Of a stretch of DNA of 42,210 nt, positions 25,757 to 35,935 are shown piece after piece (the stretch's first letter is position 1; each line of letters starts with the position of its first letter). Under the pieces are notes generated by a model, which did not search any database, was not told where the DNA came from, and worked only from the letters and a program-made list of their open reading frames with translations. Both the position numbers and the translations under genes were made by a program. Source of the stretch: Prochlorococcus sp. AG-363-M17 (lineage in GTDB: Bacteria > Cyanobacteriota > Cyanobacteriia > PCC-6307 > Cyanobiaceae). Where the stretch lies: contig QCFS01000012.1 of assembly GCA_003278365.1 (NCBI GenBank), forward strand, positions 1-42,210, written 5' to 3'.

Positions 25757-26947
25757 TTGAAGCAGTACGACCCATCAGATCAACTTGCTCAACTTCGATC
25801 TAAGGGGAAGAGCTTAGCTAAGCTAATTTATGCAGATGAAGCTCTTTATTTGCAAGAGTTGAGGAGTTCTTTGCGTCAGGCTGTACGACACGCAATATTT
25901 CTCCTCATTACTGAAGGGAATCAAAACAGATTAAATAAATTGTCCTCTACTGCAAGAGATGCTTTTCAACATAAAGTTGATCACCTTATTTCTAATTGCA
26001 GTTCTTTGTTGACGATCGAACAGTTAATGGATTTAGTTCGAGAAATGGAAAGAGAACGTGAAATAAAAAAGAACGAAGCAAAACGAGAGCTTATCTCCAA
26101 CGTTATACCTGACGATGGTTTCGATAATGATCCAGAGGGTTCTATATCCCTGAGTCTTGAAATGCCTCTTGACAACCCTGGATTTTATGAGGATGTTTTG
26201 AAATCTCTAGATCCACCACCATCCATAGACGACGACCACCAGATCACTATTGATCATCAAATAGATCTCCACCAGGACTCTGAAACTGAACAACGACGTG
26301 TCTCGGAAATAAACCACAGCGACTTTGTAAAGGATGCACCGCCCGTTGATGAAAGGGTTAAAGGTTTTGATGTCATCCGCTCGTTATTCGCTATGGCAGG
26401 AGAGACAATTGCCTCAAATATGTCTCCTGAGAATGATAAGGAATACTCTGACGATGAAAGATCTGATCAAAGTGATCTAGTTGAAGAAATCCCTCAAAGT
26501 CTTTTGCCTGAGGCACCCTTAGAGCTTGTCAGATGGTTTGACTCTCTCGAATATGCACTCACAAGAAGACTACGAAATCTTTCTCATGCGCTCAATGTTG
26601 AGCTTTTAAGAGCAGGTATTGTGAATAGTCTTTTGCCTGTTCCCCTTCTTGATGCAGCGCTCGAAGGTCAATTGGATTCTCATCAAGCTAGTTCTAATGT
26701 GTTGAAATTTTCTGTTCCTGTTCATTATTCAATGATGGATCAGGAGGGAGTTGAATTCCTTTGTATATTGCTCTGCTCTTCTGACATGGAATTTGATTCA
26801 CCTCAATTACGTAGATGCCGAGCAAAACTTAATCGACACCAACGTTTACTTTTAACAATGTCTAGACAGCAGCAACATTGGCAGAAACGTCTTTTGTCTC
26901 AGGAGGCATACCAACAGTGGTTGGGGAATCCTTCAGGGGAAAAATAG
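25757..26947 (+). CDS. Acidic hypothetical protein upstream of recG
   Basis: 396 residues, not recognised. TTG start at 25757 is supported by GGGAG a few bases upstream. The N-terminal third is helical and charged and includes a Lys/Glu-rich coil (REMEREREIKKNEAKRELI). The centre (about 115-245) is acidic and disordered-looking, with His/Asp runs such as DDDHQITIDHQIDLHQD. The last 140 residues form a folded, helical domain (LVRWFDSLEYALTRRLRNLSHALN). The final 31 bp contain the recG start, so translation is coupled. No membrane segment or catalytic motif is visible. Confidence 0.75.
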   Translation: MKQYDPSDQLAQLRSKGKSLAKLIYADEALYLQELRSSLRQAVRHAIFLLITEGNQNRLNKLSSTARDAFQHKVDHLISNCSSLLTIEQLMDLVREMEREREIKKNEAKRELISNVIPDDGFDNDPEGSISLSLEMPLDNPGFYEDVLKSLDPPPSIDDDHQITIDHQIDLHQDSETEQRRVSEINHSDFVKDAPPVDERVKGFDVIRSLFAMAGETIASNMSPENDKEYSDDERSDQSDLVEEIPQSLLPEAPLELVRWFDSLEYALTRRLRNLSHALNVELLRAGIVNSLLPVPLLDAALEGQLDSHQASSNVLKFSVPVHYSMMDQEGVEFLCILLCSSDMEFDSPQLRRCRAKLNRHQRLLLTMSRQQQHWQKRLLSQEAYQQWLGNPSGEK

Positions 26948-29457
26948 ATAATTCCTTCAACAAAATTCTGACACCTGAGCAGCTAGATAGTTTGCTAGAT
27001 GCTATCCGACTTATGCAGCAGGCATTGACGTTAGAGGCAGACCATGACTTTAAAAATCTTCAAGGAAGAAAGGAATATTTTCACCAGTTTGTAACTCACC
27101 ATTCTTCCGAACTGTTGAAGTTTCCACTCCCAGTTGATAGAAAAGAAAGTTTAAGTGAGATAGTTGAAAAGTTTAGAATCTATTCTTCAACGTCGCATTC
27201 GATGCGACGTCGGATGGTCATCGACTTCCGTAGAGCACTTAATCGTCTAGCTAAAGATATCCAACCACAAGAGCCAATTAGTCCACCTCAGTTAAGACAT
27301 CAGCCTAAGGCCGGTGACTTTAATTCGCTGAATAGAAGTGGTGAGTCTTTAGGATTGCATAGTCCAATTTCAATTTTGAAGGGTATTGGTCCCAAAATTT
27401 CAGAAAAGCTTTCCAATATTGGGATCTTAACCATATATGACCTATTGCATCATTTCCCACGCGATTATGTCGACTATTCTGCTTTGCGGAGAATAGAGAC
27501 ATTAAAGGTAGGTGAGACTTCAACTATTGTCGCTAAGGTTAGGCGCTCTAACGGATTTACAAGTCCCAAGAATCGAAACCTATCTATTCTCGAACTTCAG
27601 CTTGAGGATCAAACAGGACGCATAAAAGTCACTCGTTTTTTTGCAGGTAGACGATTTGCTAGATCAGGCTATATACAGTCTCAGGCGCGTTTGTTCTCGC
27701 CTGGAGCAACAGTTGCTGTTAGCGGTCTGGTAAAGCAAGGTAATTATGGCATCAGTTTTCATGAGCCTTTGATTGAGGTAATGGAGAATCCCAGTTCTCC
27801 GATTAAGTCGGAAAATATCGGTCGCTTGATGCCTGTTTATTCTTTGACAGAAGGTTTGAAGGCAGACCGGTTCCGTAATTTAATTAAATCGATACTTCCG
27901 GTTACCCGAAAATTTGTCGACCCTTTACCACTAGTGACTCGAAAGAGTTTAGATTTGCTTTCTAAGAGTGATGCGATGTTCCAAATACATAAACCTGACT
28001 GCAATGAGTTATTAAAAGCAGCTAGAAGAAGACTTGTTTTTGATGAATTTTTCTATTTGCAACTAGGTTTTTTAATGAGAAGGTCTGAACTAAGGAGAAG
28101 CTCAGCTCCGACTTTAAGCCAATCTTACCAAGATGATAGTTTGGTTGATAAGTTTTTTAGACTTCTACCCTTTTCGCTTACTTCTGCGCAAGAGAGGGTC
28201 TTGTCAGAGATATATGGAGATATCTCTGGGTCTAAACCAATGTCTCGCTTACTTCAAGGTGATGTAGGGAGTGGAAAAACTGTTATTGCTATTGCCGCTC
28301 TTTTAGAAGCTGTTCAATCTGGTTGGCAAGGTGCTTTCATGGCTCCTACTGAGGTTTTGGCACAGCAACATTATAAGACTCTTTGCCGATGGCTTCCTCA
28401 TCTTCATGTAACTGTTGAGTTGCTTACAGGTTCCTCTTCCTCTACTAGACGTCGACAAGTGATGAACGATTTAGCTAATGGATCTTTAAAAATTCTAGTA
28501 GGGACACATGCTTTGATTGAAGATTCAGTGAACTTCTCAAGACTTGGCCTTGTAGTGGTTGATGAACAGCATAGATTTGGTGTTCATCAACGTAATCTTC
28601 TGCTTCATAAGGGTCTTCAGCCTCATCTGTTAACGATGACTGCCACTCCTATTCCTAGAACTCTAGCTCTTTCTATTCATGGGGATTTGGATGTAAGTCA
28701 AATCGATGAGATGCCTCCTGGGCGAACACCTGTTGAGACAAGGATCCTCTCAGATGCTCAGCGCCATGAGGCTTACAAGCTTATTAGAGAGGAGGTTTCC
28801 TTGGGCCAGAAAGTCTATGTGGTGTTGCCTTTAGTTGAGGATTCTGAGAAAGTTGATCTCAGATCTGCGGTAATGGTTCATAAAGAACTTTCAAATGACA
28901 TTTTCCCGGATTTACATGTTGGCCTACTTCATGGTCGAATGAAGAGTATAGAAAAAAAATCCATAATCGAAGAGTTTGCTACTGGTAGTTGTCAGGTACT
29001 TGTATCAACAACTGTTGTTGAAGTTGGAGTTGATGTCCCAGAGGCCTCTTTGATGGTAATAGAAGATGCTGGACGTTTTGGATTGGCTCAGTTACATCAA
29101 TTAAGGGGACGAGTTGGTCGTGGATCAGCTCGTTCATATTGTTTGCTTATTAATACAAGCTCAAACTCACTTGCAAAACAAAGATTGGAGGTGCTAGTTC
29201 GCTCAACTGACGGTTTTGAAATTGCAGAAATTGATTTGCGGTTAAGGGGACCTGGACAAGTTCTAGGAACTCGTCAGTCTGGACTCCCTGATTTTGCTTT
29301 AGCAAGTCTGGCTAATGATGGCGAGATTCTGTCTTTAGCAAGAGAAAATGCTAAGGCTCTTTTAGAAGATGATCCTAGACTCGTTAATCACCCTAAGCTC
29401 CACGAACACCTTAAGGAATGCTGGCTTAAGCTAAGTGGAAATACCCACTTGAATTAA
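26917..29457 (+). CDS. recG: ATP-dependent DNA helicase RecG
   Basis: 846 residues from GTG 26917. The frame is open from before 26878, but a perfect AGGAGG at 26901-26906 sits 10 nt before this GTG, deciding the start. After an N-terminal helical extension usual in cyanobacteria come the wedge region (GIGPKISEKLSNIGI, then an OB fold), Walker A GDVGSGKT (448-455), DEQH (Asp549), TATPIPRTL and the C-terminal helicase motif QLRGRVGRG. RecG remodels stalled replication forks and branched DNA. Confidence 0.96.
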   Translation: MVGESFRGKIDNSFNKILTPEQLDSLLDAIRLMQQALTLEADHDFKNLQGRKEYFHQFVTHHSSELLKFPLPVDRKESLSEIVEKFRIYSSTSHSMRRRMVIDFRRALNRLAKDIQPQEPISPPQLRHQPKAGDFNSLNRSGESLGLHSPISILKGIGPKISEKLSNIGILTIYDLLHHFPRDYVDYSALRRIETLKVGETSTIVAKVRRSNGFTSPKNRNLSILELQLEDQTGRIKVTRFFAGRRFARSGYIQSQARLFSPGATVAVSGLVKQGNYGISFHEPLIEVMENPSSPIKSENIGRLMPVYSLTEGLKADRFRNLIKSILPVTRKFVDPLPLVTRKSLDLLSKSDAMFQIHKPDCNELLKAARRRLVFDEFFYLQLGFLMRRSELRRSSAPTLSQSYQDDSLVDKFFRLLPFSLTSAQERVLSEIYGDISGSKPMSRLLQGDVGSGKTVIAIAALLEAVQSGWQGAFMAPTEVLAQQHYKTLCRWLPHLHVTVELLTGSSSSTRRRQVMNDLANGSLKILVGTHALIEDSVNFSRLGLVVVDEQHRFGVHQRNLLLHKGLQPHLLTMTATPIPRTLALSIHGDLDVSQIDEMPPGRTPVETRILSDAQRHEAYKLIREEVSLGQKVYVVLPLVEDSEKVDLRSAVMVHKELSNDIFPDLHVGLLHGRMKSIEKKSIIEEFATGSCQVLVSTTVVEVGVDVPEASLMVIEDAGRFGLAQLHQLRGRVGRGSARSYCLLINTSSNSLAKQRLEVLVRSTDGFEIAEIDLRLRGPGQVLGTRQSGLPDFALASLANDGEILSLARENAKALLEDDPRLVNHPKLHEHLKECWLKLSGNTHLN

Positions 29458-29788
29458 CGTAATACTTTTCCACAACTTGAGACTCGGATGAGACTCAGTA
29501 TTGGTTGTAGTCTTTGCTGTCTGTTGTGAGCTCTTTAAGTCACCTTAATGTTGGAAGTATGGCATTTAGCTTGAGTTTTTAAAAAGTCTCTCCTATGAAT
29601 GATTAAACCTATTCTTTGCAGAGGGTCTGAAGGTTTTTCTTTTGATAGCGAAAATAATTTTTATCTAAAGTCTTGTCAGCTTTTTCTATCGGAATTCAGT
29701 CTTTGTTTTTACATATTTCACTGCTTTGATTTTTTGGCGAGATTATGTCTGTGGAAAAGTAGCCACTTACTGTGGAAATATGTAACGG
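29458..29788. other. 331-bp gap between recG and the dipeptidase gene
   Basis: AT-rich, with no convincing gene on either strand. A hairpin TGAGACTC/GAGACTCA (29478-29485 with 29490-29497, one A-A mismatch, GGAT loop) lies 20 bp after recG. It may mark the transcript end, though it lacks a U-tract. A 66-codon plus-strand frame (29599-29799) is Phe/Cys/Leu rich, overlaps the next gene and looks non-coding. The 3' half should hold the promoter of the dipeptidase gene. Confidence 0.5.
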
Positions 29789-30532
29789 ATGTTTTTTGAT
29801 ATGAAGCCTTGGTCAGAAATATGTATCAAAGAATCTGGAGAGCCTTTTGCTGAGATTCCTTCTTGTCTTTTAAGGCTTTTGCCACATCCTTATGTTTCTA
29901 AAGGTGCGCCTTATGAAAACGGTGCTGATCCTTTCTGGCTTCGTGATGGGGTGCTGAAGCGGCTTTTGATTGCTCAGAAGTCTTTGGCCGAGAATTGTCC
30001 TGAATGCCAACTCGCTATTTTTGATGCCTGGAGACCTATTGCTGTTCAGCAATTTATGTACGATTTGGCAATCCATCAGGAATGTCAGATCAGAGGATGT
30101 CCTTCAATAGAGCTCTTGGGTGATCATGATCAAAAGAAGGTTTTAGAAGCTGTTCAGAATTTTTGGGCACTACCAACTACTGACCCACTGACTCCGCCAC
30201 CTCACAGCACCGGAGCAGCGATTGATATAACGCTTGCCGATTTACAAGGAATTCCTATAGATATGGGAGGCGAAATTGATGCTATTAGCAACGTCTCACG
30301 CCCTGATTATTATATTCAAAAGTTACACAATGAAAAAATACCTAACGCGAATTTATTTCAGGAGAGAAGAAGTAACCTGGCAAATGTGATGAAGAATGCT
30401 GGTTTTAGTCAACACCCAAATGAATGGTGGCACTTTAGTTATGGTGACCAAATGTGGGCTTGGTTTAATAAGTGCTCTATTGCCATTTATGGCTCTTCAA
30501 GTCCTTTTTCTAGCAGTTCCATTATTGTTTGA
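29789..30532 (+). CDS. D-alanyl-D-alanine dipeptidase (VanX/DdpX-like, M15D)
   Basis: 247 residues. The M15 zinc ligands are His139 and Asp146 in PPHSTGAAIDITL, then His215, with the catalytic Glu212 in NEWWHFSY. The VanX-type transition-state Arg is Arg82 in FDAWRPI. These enzymes split D-Ala-D-Ala. In non-resistant bacteria they recycle cell-wall dipeptide as a nutrient. No signal peptide, so cytoplasmic. No vanA/vanH or two-component genes are nearby, so glycopeptide resistance is unlikely. ATG 29789 is chosen; ATG 29801 is also possible. The 3' end overlaps sir antisense by 46 bp. Confidence 0.88.
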   Translation: MFFDMKPWSEICIKESGEPFAEIPSCLLRLLPHPYVSKGAPYENGADPFWLRDGVLKRLLIAQKSLAENCPECQLAIFDAWRPIAVQQFMYDLAIHQECQIRGCPSIELLGDHDQKKVLEAVQNFWALPTTDPLTPPPHSTGAAIDITLADLQGIPIDMGGEIDAISNVSRPDYYIQKLHNEKIPNANLFQERRSNLANVMKNAGFSQHPNEWWHFSYGDQMWAWFNKCSIAIYGSSSPFSSSSIIV

Positions 30533-32283
30533 TCCCCTGCTTCATTTATATATTCACCTAGGCTACTCTCAATCTTACTATTTTTCCAACTTATTAGAAG
30601 AGGTGAAATAACTTGTTCAAGACTATCTAGTGACAGTCGTTGAATGTATGGCTTAGCAAGTCTTTGTAAATTAGGTGTGCCACCTAGCCATAGTTGATAT
30701 TTATCGGCACCACTTCCCACAAGGCCAAGCTCTGCCATGTAAGGTCTTGCACAGCCATTTGGGCAACCAGTTATTCTAATTAGAATTGACTTGTTTATTT
30801 TAAACTTCTTAAGTAGGGTTTCTATCCTGTTGTTAATTGAAGGTAGATATCGCTCTGCTTCAGTCAATGCTAAACCACACAAAGGTAGTGCTGGACATGC
30901 TAGAGAGTGACTTAAAGCCTTGCTTTTTTTGCCTGGATATTCTATTCCTATGTTTTTGAGTGCCGTTCTTATACTTGAAAGTTGACATGTACCTATATTG
31001 CATAGGAGTAGATCTTGATTTGGAGTAAGTCTTATTTCTAATTGATATTTCTTTATTATTCTTGTCAAACTTCTTTTTGCCTCACCTGAAAGTCGACCAG
31101 CTAAGAGAGGTATCCCTACAAACCATATGTTTTTTGATTGTTTATGCCATCCTAAATAGTCTTCTAGTCTCATTATCGGTTCGGTCTTTGATTTATGTAT
31201 TTTATGTTCGAAATAGTTTCCTAATAACTCTTTGCGAAACCATTCTATTCCCAGATCATGTATCAAATATTTCATGCGGGCATGGCGTCTTAGTTTTCTA
31301 TCTCCATAGTCTCTTTGTAAAGCAAGAATTGATTGAACTAAATCAAATATATGGGCAGCCTCTACGTATCCTAGTGGCTCGGCTATTCTTGCAAATGTTT
31401 GTTCGTTATTATGAGTGCGTCCCATCCCTCCCCCTACGTAAACATTGCATCCTTTTAAGGAGCCTTTCGGGTCTGTAAAGACCACTAGACCAATGTCTTG
31501 GGTGAGGATATCAATGGAGTTATCTCCAGGAACTGTTACTCCACATTTGAACTTCCTTGGAAGATATGTTGAGCCATAAAGCGGTTCTGAACTGTTACCA
31601 CTATAGATTTTGCTAGTTGCTTGTCTTTTCCTTGCCTCTAAAACTTTCTTGCTTGGATTGATTTTATAATTAAGATCTCCATCGACCCAAAGTTCTAGAT
31701 AAGCATTTTGTGCTTCGGTTGGACTGAGGAGATCGGCTATATCATTAGCCAGTTGTCTTGCTGCGGGATAACTTCCTTTTTGATAGGGCGCAGCTGGCGC
31801 CATTACGTTTCGAGAGATGTCACCACACGCTGCAAGCGTTGATCCCATTGAACGTACGATCGTATTGATGACTTCGTGTAGATCTTCTTTCTTTACACCA
31901 TGCATCTGAAATGCTTGACGTGTCGTAGCACGTAAGGTCCCATTCCCAAGTTTCTCAGAGAGTGCATCTAAGGCTATAAAGAGATCAGGAGAAATCTTCC
32001 CGCCAGGACTACGCAGTCTCAGCATCATTTGCCAATGCTTCTCTTTACCTTTTTCCCTTTTATCTCTATCATCTTGCTGATAGCTTCCATGAAACTTTAA
32101 TAATTGCCCAGCATCATTAGTGAAATCATTGCAATCATTTCTTAGCTCAGAAGCTAGTGGCTCCCTTAGATAATCACTGTTGGCTTTTAACTGCTCAAAT
32201 TTGGTGGGTTCGGAGCCTATGGCAAGGCAGGGAGAAAAGACATTTTGAGCCTGATCAGGCAATTTTTCCTCACCTTTGTTCAC
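30487..32283 (-). CDS. sir: Ferredoxin-dependent sulfite reductase
   Basis: 598 residues from GTG 32283. The siroheme/4Fe-4S ligands are Cys463 and Cys469 in ACPALPLCG, and Cys507 and Cys511 in TGCPNGCARPY. Two nitrite/sulfite-reductase ferredoxin-like half domains are present (RSPGGKISPDLFIALDAL and IRLTPNQDLLLCNIG). The enzyme reduces sulfite to sulfide for cysteine synthesis. The frame reaches a GTG at 32322, but an AAAGGAG lies inside that extension, 13 nt before GTG 32283, which also gives the more usual N-terminus. It overlaps the dipeptidase 3' end and is divergent from glyS. Confidence 0.95.
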   Translation of the reverse strand: MNKGEEKLPDQAQNVFSPCLAIGSEPTKFEQLKANSDYLREPLASELRNDCNDFTNDAGQLLKFHGSYQQDDRDKREKGKEKHWQMMLRLRSPGGKISPDLFIALDALSEKLGNGTLRATTRQAFQMHGVKKEDLHEVINTIVRSMGSTLAACGDISRNVMAPAAPYQKGSYPAARQLANDIADLLSPTEAQNAYLELWVDGDLNYKINPSKKVLEARKRQATSKIYSGNSSEPLYGSTYLPRKFKCGVTVPGDNSIDILTQDIGLVVFTDPKGSLKGCNVYVGGGMGRTHNNEQTFARIAEPLGYVEAAHIFDLVQSILALQRDYGDRKLRRHARMKYLIHDLGIEWFRKELLGNYFEHKIHKSKTEPIMRLEDYLGWHKQSKNIWFVGIPLLAGRLSGEAKRSLTRIIKKYQLEIRLTPNQDLLLCNIGTCQLSSIRTALKNIGIEYPGKKSKALSHSLACPALPLCGLALTEAERYLPSINNRIETLLKKFKINKSILIRITGCPNGCARPYMAELGLVGSGADKYQLWLGGTPNLQRLAKPYIQRLSLDSLEQVISPLLISWKNSKIESSLGEYINEAGDQTIMELLEKGLEEP

Positions 32284-32376
32284 GATGAAAAAATTACTCC
32301 TTTTACACCGTACTAAAAGCACAATACTTTTTAAGCACAGGTTTCAATAAAGTATGTAGATGCTGTTTCTTGGCGA

Positions 32377-34548
32377 TTGAACACATTCCTTCTTGAGATC
32401 GGGACTGAAGAGTTGCCTGCGGATTTTGCCCGCCTTGCTTTGCCGCAGCTTGAAGAACTAGTTCTTCAAGATTTAGCCCAAAAGCGTCTTTCACATGGCC
32501 CGATTACCTGTAGCAGCACTCCGAGAAGGATTCTGCTTCTTATCGAAAACCTCGCGAGTGCTGCCGAGGATCTAGAGGAGCTTCGTAAAGGACCTCCTGC
32601 AAAACAAGCATTTAGTAATGGGTCGCCCACTTCAGCAGCAACTGGATTTGCAAAGAGTCTTGGTGTCAGCGTTGATGAGCTAGAAGTAAGAGATACGGAA
32701 AAAGGACCATTCGTTTTTGCAAAACTTCTTACAATCGGAGCTCCTTCGGGAGAACTCCTTCAGGCTCGGATCCCGATATGGATAGCTAGTCTTCAAGGAA
32801 GACGTTTTATGAGATGGGGTGATGGTGATAGAAGATTTTCCCGACCTATAAGATGGCTCGTTGCAATGTTGGACGAGGAATTAATTCCTGTTTCCCTTGA
32901 AGGTTCAGACCCAATTATTTCTTCTGCCAAACAAACTAAGGGACACCGATTATATGAAGATGATATATCTATAGAATCTGCAACTACATTTTTTGATCAA
33001 CTTAAATCATCTGGCGTTGTTGCTGATAGAAAAGAAAGAGGTTCTATAATTAAAAATCTTATTAAGAAAAGCGCTGAGAAACTTTCGTGTGAGCCGGACC
33101 TTCCTATAGAACTTTTTGAGGAGCTTATTGACTTGGTTGAAGCCCCTTTACTTGTTCAAGGTGCTATCCCAGACAGATACCTAGATTTACCACCTGAGGT
33201 ACTTAGCACGGTCATGAAAGTGCATCAGCGTTATATACCCCTTTACAAAAGTCATGCGAGTAAGGATCCATTGGAGTTAAAGGCAAGAAATATTATGTTG
33301 TCTCAATTTCTTTGCATAAGTAATGCTTTACCATCTTCATCAGAAACAGTAAAGTTGGGCAATGAACGTGTTTTGAAAGCAAGGCTTGCTGATGCAGAAT
33401 TCTTTGTTAATGCTGATAGATCTGTAAAAAGTAACTCTCGTAGATTAAAACTTGATGATGTCACATTTGCGGAAGGATTAGGCTCCTTATTGGACCGTGT
33501 AAAAAGGATGGAGTGGTTGGTTAATACTTTTCCAGAATTTGCAAATATAGCTGATTTAGATTTAGATGACTTGAGAAGATCAACGTATTTCTGCAAGCAT
33601 GATCTTGTTAGTCAGATCGTAGGAGAGTTTCCTGAATTACAAGGGTTGATGGGTGGTAAATATCTTTTAGAGGAAGGGGAGAATAGAAATGTTGCATTGG
33701 CTGTGATAGAGCATTATTTGCCTAGGGGTGCAAATGATACTTTACCTCTCTCAATCAATGGATCAATTCTCTCCATAATTGAAAGAGTTGAGTTGCTTCT
33801 AAGTATTTTTTCTAAAGGAGAAAGGCCTAGTGGATCTTCTGATCCTTATGCATTGCGTAGAGCAGGTAATGGCATACTGCAGATTCTTTGGTCTAAAGAC
33901 TGGAATTTAGATCTCTATTCACTTCTTGAAAAAGCAACTAATCAATGGGCAAGTATCTTTTCAGATTCAGAGTTTACTATAGATAAGAATCTTCTACTTG
34001 ATGATCTGACCGATTTCTTTCGACAAAGAATAATAACCCTTCTAGAAGAATCATCTATTGATATAGACCTTGTTCAATCTGTTGCTGGCGCGACTACCTC
34101 TATAAAGCGATTGTTGTCTGATCCTCTAGATGCAAAGATTCGTGCAGAACTCTTATCAGAGATGAGGTCAACAGGACAGCTCTTGTCAGTTCAAGCTGTA
34201 GTCACTCGGGCTTCTAGGCTGGCTGAGAAAGGAGATCTTTCAAGAACAATATTAAGCCCTTCGCTGGTCGTAAACTCTGATTTATTTGAGAAGGATAGTG
34301 AGCAAGCAATGTTAAAGGTATTGGAGTTTCTGGAGCCTATTGCAAGAGAATCTTCTGAACGTCAATATAAACAATTAGCAGAAGGTCTAGCCTCTGGTGC
34401 TGATGCACTGGGTATGTTCTTTGATGGCGAGAATAGTGTAATGGTTATGTCAGAAGATCTTGCAATTAGAAAAAATAGATTAAATTTGTTGAGTGTTCTG
34501 AGAAACCAGTCTTCTGTACTTGCAGACTTTAGTCAAATAAATGGCTAA
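32377..34548 (+). CDS. glyS: Glycyl-tRNA synthetase beta subunit
   Basis: 723 residues, slightly longer than E. coli GlyS. FLLEIGTEELPADFA at the N-terminus and RFMRWGDGDRRFSRPIRWLVA are diagnostic. The KVHQRYIPLY and DPYALRRAGNGILQIL segments belong to the HD-like and helical regions. Functions with the catalytic alpha subunit GlyQ, which is not in this window. TTG start at 32377; no ATG precedes the conserved FLLEIGTEELP. Confidence 0.96.
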   Translation: MNTFLLEIGTEELPADFARLALPQLEELVLQDLAQKRLSHGPITCSSTPRRILLLIENLASAAEDLEELRKGPPAKQAFSNGSPTSAATGFAKSLGVSVDELEVRDTEKGPFVFAKLLTIGAPSGELLQARIPIWIASLQGRRFMRWGDGDRRFSRPIRWLVAMLDEELIPVSLEGSDPIISSAKQTKGHRLYEDDISIESATTFFDQLKSSGVVADRKERGSIIKNLIKKSAEKLSCEPDLPIELFEELIDLVEAPLLVQGAIPDRYLDLPPEVLSTVMKVHQRYIPLYKSHASKDPLELKARNIMLSQFLCISNALPSSSETVKLGNERVLKARLADAEFFVNADRSVKSNSRRLKLDDVTFAEGLGSLLDRVKRMEWLVNTFPEFANIADLDLDDLRRSTYFCKHDLVSQIVGEFPELQGLMGGKYLLEEGENRNVALAVIEHYLPRGANDTLPLSINGSILSIIERVELLLSIFSKGERPSGSSDPYALRRAGNGILQILWSKDWNLDLYSLLEKATNQWASIFSDSEFTIDKNLLLDDLTDFFRQRIITLLEESSIDIDLVQSVAGATTSIKRLLSDPLDAKIRAELLSEMRSTGQLLSVQAVVTRASRLAEKGDLSRTILSPSLVVNSDLFEKDSEQAMLKVLEFLEPIARESSERQYKQLAEGLASGADALGMFFDGENSVMVMSEDLAIRKNRLNLLSVLRNQSSVLADFSQING

Positions 34549-34579
34549 TAGATAACACTAACTTTGGATCTATAAATTC

Positions 34580-35935
34580 CTAGTTGCTTTCTGTTGTAGC
34601 TCTATTGTTTTCAACTTTTATACCCCCTTTAATAGTACTTACAGCAAGCATTTTGTTTACTTCTTCATCATCACGTACAGCACTTGGGACTGGTTTATAG
34701 CCAATTGGAGCAAGAGCACGACCCCTTAAGACAGATCCAAGTGTTAGGAATGTTAGCTTTAGCTGTTGCCAGGGTTTCATAGCAACAACTGTTTTATAGA
34801 GATAGCTATCAAATGTGAGACGCTGCACATCCATGTCATCACACATTTCTACAAATGCCTCTCTTGCTCCATCATTTGAATAAAAGATGTTTTGTAGTAT
34901 TTCTAGAACTTTATATGTGGTTCCGTACTTTTTATCCCACTTTTTAAGATATTGCTTCAGGTCTTTTTCTGAAGGAATTCTTTTTCCATCTTGACTTGCT
35001 TCGACAATTTGTTCTGCGCACATACGACCGCTTTTTGCAGCAAAATAGATACCTTCTCCTGAACTCTTCGTGACATAGCCTGCAGCGTCACCAACTAGTG
35101 CCATCCTTCCAACTACCCGGCGAGGACGAGGGTGTTCTGGGATTGGATGTGCTTCAACTTTTATTACCTCACCATTGACCAACCTTTTCTTGGCTCTTTC
35201 TCTTACGCCTACTTGAAGGCTTTTAATTAATGACTGATTTTTTTGCATAGTTCCTGTACCTACAGCCACGTGGTCATATTTGGGAAATACCCATCCATAA
35301 AAGTCAGGAGACACATCAGTACCCACATACATTTCTGCGAGGTCTTCGTAATAGCTCATCTCTTTTTCAGGAAGTTTGATTCGTTCCTGAAATGCAATCG
35401 CTACGTTGTAATCCCCAGCATCCATTGCCTTAGCAACCCGACTATTTGCTCCATCAGCCCCAATGATTAGATCGACCTCTAATTGCTTTGTCTCTCCAGT
35501 CTTCTCGCCACTTGCATAGTCTGAATAGGTAAGAGTGTAGGGACCTTGACGATCAGTACCTGTATCTATTTTCGTGACAAGGCCATTGATGAGGTTTGCA
35601 CCAAGCTCAGCAGCTCGATTTCTCATGAAGGCATCCATAACCTCTCTTCGGCACATCCCTATGTATTCGTTATCTGTTTCGCCATATACCTTGTCTAGGC
35701 TGATATCCACCTCTCGATTAGATGGAGAGATCATCCTCATGTTACGAACTTTTCGGTCGATGATTTCATCGGGAAGCTCGAATTCAGCAACCATGCATAG
35801 TGGTATTGCTCCCCCGCATGGTTTTGCATTATCAAGTTTGCGTTCGAATATCCAAGTCTTAATTCCTGCTTTAACAAGAATTTCTGCGGCACATGAACCA
35901 CTTGGGCCTCCACCGATCACAGCTACTCGCAACAT
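34580..35935 (-). CDS. chlP: Geranylgeranyl reductase
   Basis: 451 residues. N-terminal FAD-binding motif VIGGGPSGSCAAEILVKAG, then KPCGGAIPLCMV (the family's CGG signature), LIIGADGANSRVAKAM and GRMALVGDAAGYVTKSSGEGIYFA. ChlP reduces the geranylgeranyl chain to phytyl for chlorophyll and tocopherol, using NADPH at the thylakoid membrane. ATG at 35935. Convergent with glyS, 31 bp between stops. About 125 bp of promoter region separates it from the divergent peptidase gene. Confidence 0.96.
   Translation of the reverse strand: MLRVAVIGGGPSGSCAAEILVKAGIKTWIFERKLDNAKPCGGAIPLCMVAEFELPDEIIDRKVRNMRMISPSNREVDISLDKVYGETDNEYIGMCRREVMDAFMRNRAAELGANLINGLVTKIDTGTDRQGPYTLTYSDYASGEKTGETKQLEVDLIIGADGANSRVAKAMDAGDYNVAIAFQERIKLPEKEMSYYEDLAEMYVGTDVSPDFYGWVFPKYDHVAVGTGTMQKNQSLIKSLQVGVRERAKKRLVNGEVIKVEAHPIPEHPRPRRVVGRMALVGDAAGYVTKSSGEGIYFAAKSGRMCAEQIVEASQDGKRIPSEKDLKQYLKKWDKKYGTTYKVLEILQNIFYSNDGAREAFVEMCDDMDVQRLTFDSYLYKTVVAMKPWQQLKLTFLTLGSVLRGRALAPIGYKPVPSAVRDDEEVNKMLAVSTIKGGIKVENNRATTESN

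Noticed and set aside
29599-29799. 66-codon plus-strand ORF before the dipeptidase gene
   Set aside because: Rich in Phe, Cys and Leu, no Shine-Dalgarno, overlaps the real gene start by 11 bp; looks like AT-rich intergenic sequence.
29789-30532. Glycopeptide resistance locus
   Set aside because: VanX-like enzyme alone; no vanH, vanA or vanRS homologues nearby.
31062-31478. 138-codon ORF antisense to sir
   Set aside because: Entirely inside the well-conserved sir gene; Leu/Phe-rich shadow.
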